DNA of 30,463 nucleotides, from the NCBI GenBank assembly GCA_009775705.1, contig VSQE01000131.1, positions 1 through 30,463 of the forward strand, in the 5' to 3' direction. The notes under the pieces are model-generated. The model had not been told where the DNA came from, made no database searches, and was given only the letters and a program-made list of their open reading frames with translations. Made by a program: the position numbers and the translations under genes. Source of the stretch: Prevotellamassilia sp. (lineage in GTDB: Bacteria > Bacteroidota > Bacteroidia > Bacteroidales > Bacteroidaceae). Below are positions 29,630-30,463 of the stretch, piece by piece; position 1 is the first letter of the stretch, and each line of letters opens with the position of its first letter.

Positions 29630-30106
29630 ATGACGATGAAAAATTTTTTATGGATATTGATGGTTATGCTCATGGTGAGCTGTGCCACTACAAGAAAAAC
29701 GAGCGAGAGCCGTGAGACCCGAGTGGTAAGGGACTCGGTGGCGATAAGGGACTCCATCGTGAGGAGAGACTCTGTGGTGATACGCTACGAGACGAGGGTG
29801 AAGGATTCGACGGTGGTGAAGGACTCGACGGTGCTGACGGTGGACCAGGCGGGCAACGTGGTGAAGAGTGAGCATTGGCGCAACACGGAACGTAACCGAG
29901 AGCAGAACCATGATACGGCAAGGGAGAGCCAGCATGAGGATGTGCAGCAAGGCGCTGCCGTGCAGACAAACCATGACACGCTGAACCACTGGGCTGAGAA
30001 AAGCGAAAAGAGGGGAACTGGTGTGCCATGGTATGTGTGGATGACGGGAGGCGTGCTCGTGAGTGGCATAGTGTGGTTTTGCACATTCGGCAGGAAAAAG
30101 ATGTAA
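29630..30106 (+). CDS. Candidate unimolecular spanin: lipoprotein with C-terminal TM helix
   Basis: 158 residues. The N-terminal hydrophobic segment ends in lipobox MVSC (Cys about 18), with CATTRKTSES after it, so it should be lipidated in the outer membrane. The middle is a charged repeat: RDSV/KDST units (RDSVAIRDSIVRRDSVVI and KDSTVVKDSTV), then a Gln/Asn/His-rich stretch. The C-terminus has a TM helix WYVWMTGGVLVSGIVWFCTF followed by GRKKM. A lipid anchor at one end and a TM helix at the other is the layout of u-spanins such as T1 gp11, which join inner and outer membranes and finish lysis. It follows the amidase by 7 bases. Confidence 0.65.
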   Translation: MTMKNFLWILMVMLMVSCATTRKTSESRETRVVRDSVAIRDSIVRRDSVVIRYETRVKDSTVVKDSTVLTVDQAGNVVKSEHWRNTERNREQNHDTARESQHEDVQQGAAVQTNHDTLNHWAEKSEKRGTGVPWYVWMTGGVLVSGIVWFCTFGRKKM

Positions 30107-30110
30107 GGCT

Positions 30111-30389
30111 ATGGAGGTGACGGTGAAAGACGGGCAGACGCTGGCGGACATAGCGGTGCAGGAGCACGGAACATGGGAGGCTGCTCTGGACATGGCCATG
30201 GAGAACGGCGTGAGCCTTACGGACACACTGGAGGCCGGCTGGACGTTGCGGCTGCCGGAGGGGGTGAAGGAGAACCGTGTGATGAAAAGCTACTGCAAGG
30301 CACACGAGGTGAGCCCGGCGACGGCAAGGGACGAGAGCAGCGTAAGGCTACGGATTTTCGGTGAAGAGTTTACGAAGGAATACATGTAA
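30111..30389 (+). CDS. LysM-domain protein (tail protein X-like)
   Basis: 92 residues. VTVKDGQTLADIAVQEHGTWEAALDMAMENGVSLTDTLEAGWTLRLPEG reads as one LysM unit (about 3-50, in two halves DGQTLADIA and AGWTLRLP), then a basic/polar C-terminus. P2 gpX and related tail proteins have this form. LysM in phage tails may contact peptidoglycan. It is the last gene in the window; no terminator was found in the remaining 74 bases, and genes for the rest of the baseplate and fibres are expected to the right. Confidence 0.7.
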   Translation: MEVTVKDGQTLADIAVQEHGTWEAALDMAMENGVSLTDTLEAGWTLRLPEGVKENRVMKSYCKAHEVSPATARDESSVRLRIFGEEFTKEYM

Positions 30390-30463
30390 CTACCTGTTGG
30401 TTGAATTAAATTAGAGAATATTTTATCCGCCCAATCGGACGATGATTAACGAAATTGACATAT

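Noticed and set aside
28663..29757. Leftward 364-codon frame over holin, amidase and spanin genes
   Set aside because: It spans three recognisable genes on the other strand and is low-complexity in part. It is a shadow.
30448..30461. AACGAAATTGACAT as the right-end match of AACGAAATGCGACAT at 4618
   Set aside because: It needs a one-base gap, lies in the same rather than inverted orientation, and is followed by only two bases. It may be chance in AT-rich DNA. Kept open until the right end is seen.

Overview
The window looks like a Bacteroidales chromosome (Bacteroides or a close relative). The evidence is Bacteroidetes promoter elements (TTTG, then about 20 bases, then TAnnTTTGy), a PorV-like outer-membrane protein gene, a Bacteroidales-style lipoprotein, and a decayed ATPase of a type common in this order. 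Positions 1-4373 are host DNA. From somewhere in 4374-5240 to the right edge lies a Mu-type transposable prophage with a contractile tail. The left terminus is not resolved to the base. The right terminus is not in the window.

Layout. (1) 1-4373, host: two leftward envelope genes (DUF5723-like and a lipoprotein), then a rightward ATPase pseudogene. (2) 4374-5507, left-end region: three families of short repeats (GCAAAAACGAAATG, GTTACATT/ACATTCG, TTTGAACGG), one small ORF and two hairpins. (3) 5508-6296: leftward S24/XRE repressor, two dyad operators 32 bp apart, and an early rightward promoter that straddles one of them. (4) 6297-13505, early operon: small regulators, MuA-like DDE transposase, MuB-like ATPase, a second P-loop ATPase, a zinc-finger protein, GemA-like and DUF3164 proteins. 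It ends at a strong hairpin, followed by a small HTH protein in the position of the Mu middle/late activator. (5) 13486-20105, leftward head module: small and large terminase, gp36-like protein, portal (broken by a frameshift), MuF with a C-terminal nuclease-like extension, a small membrane protein, gpG-like morphogenesis protein and a gp37-like protein. (6) 20299-30389, rightward module: ClpP-type protease/scaffold, capsid, sheath, tube, tail chaperones with a programmed -1 frameshift, tape measure, hub, spike, gp25-like baseplate protein, then lysis genes (holin, amidase, candidate unimolecular spanin) and a LysM protein.

How it works together (inferred from Mu). The repressor holds the early promoter. 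Release allows transposase and ATPase expression and replicative transposition. The small HTH protein is the best candidate for switching on two divergent late promoters at 20138-20270, which share the form TTTG-N20-GAAYTTTGC. These would drive the inverted head module and the protease-capsid-tail-lysis module together.

Most interesting signals: a promoter-hairpin-terminator unit at 14831-14938 that looks like an undescribed small RNA antisense to the head operon; the MuF C-terminal nuclease-like domain beside it; the A_AAA_AAG frameshift signal with an internal Shine-Dalgarno-like sequence; the portal frameshift at a TA repeat; the matched divergent late promoters; the left-end repeat arrays; and the one-protein spanin candidate. 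No database search was possible, so family names come from motifs and gene order read by eye.
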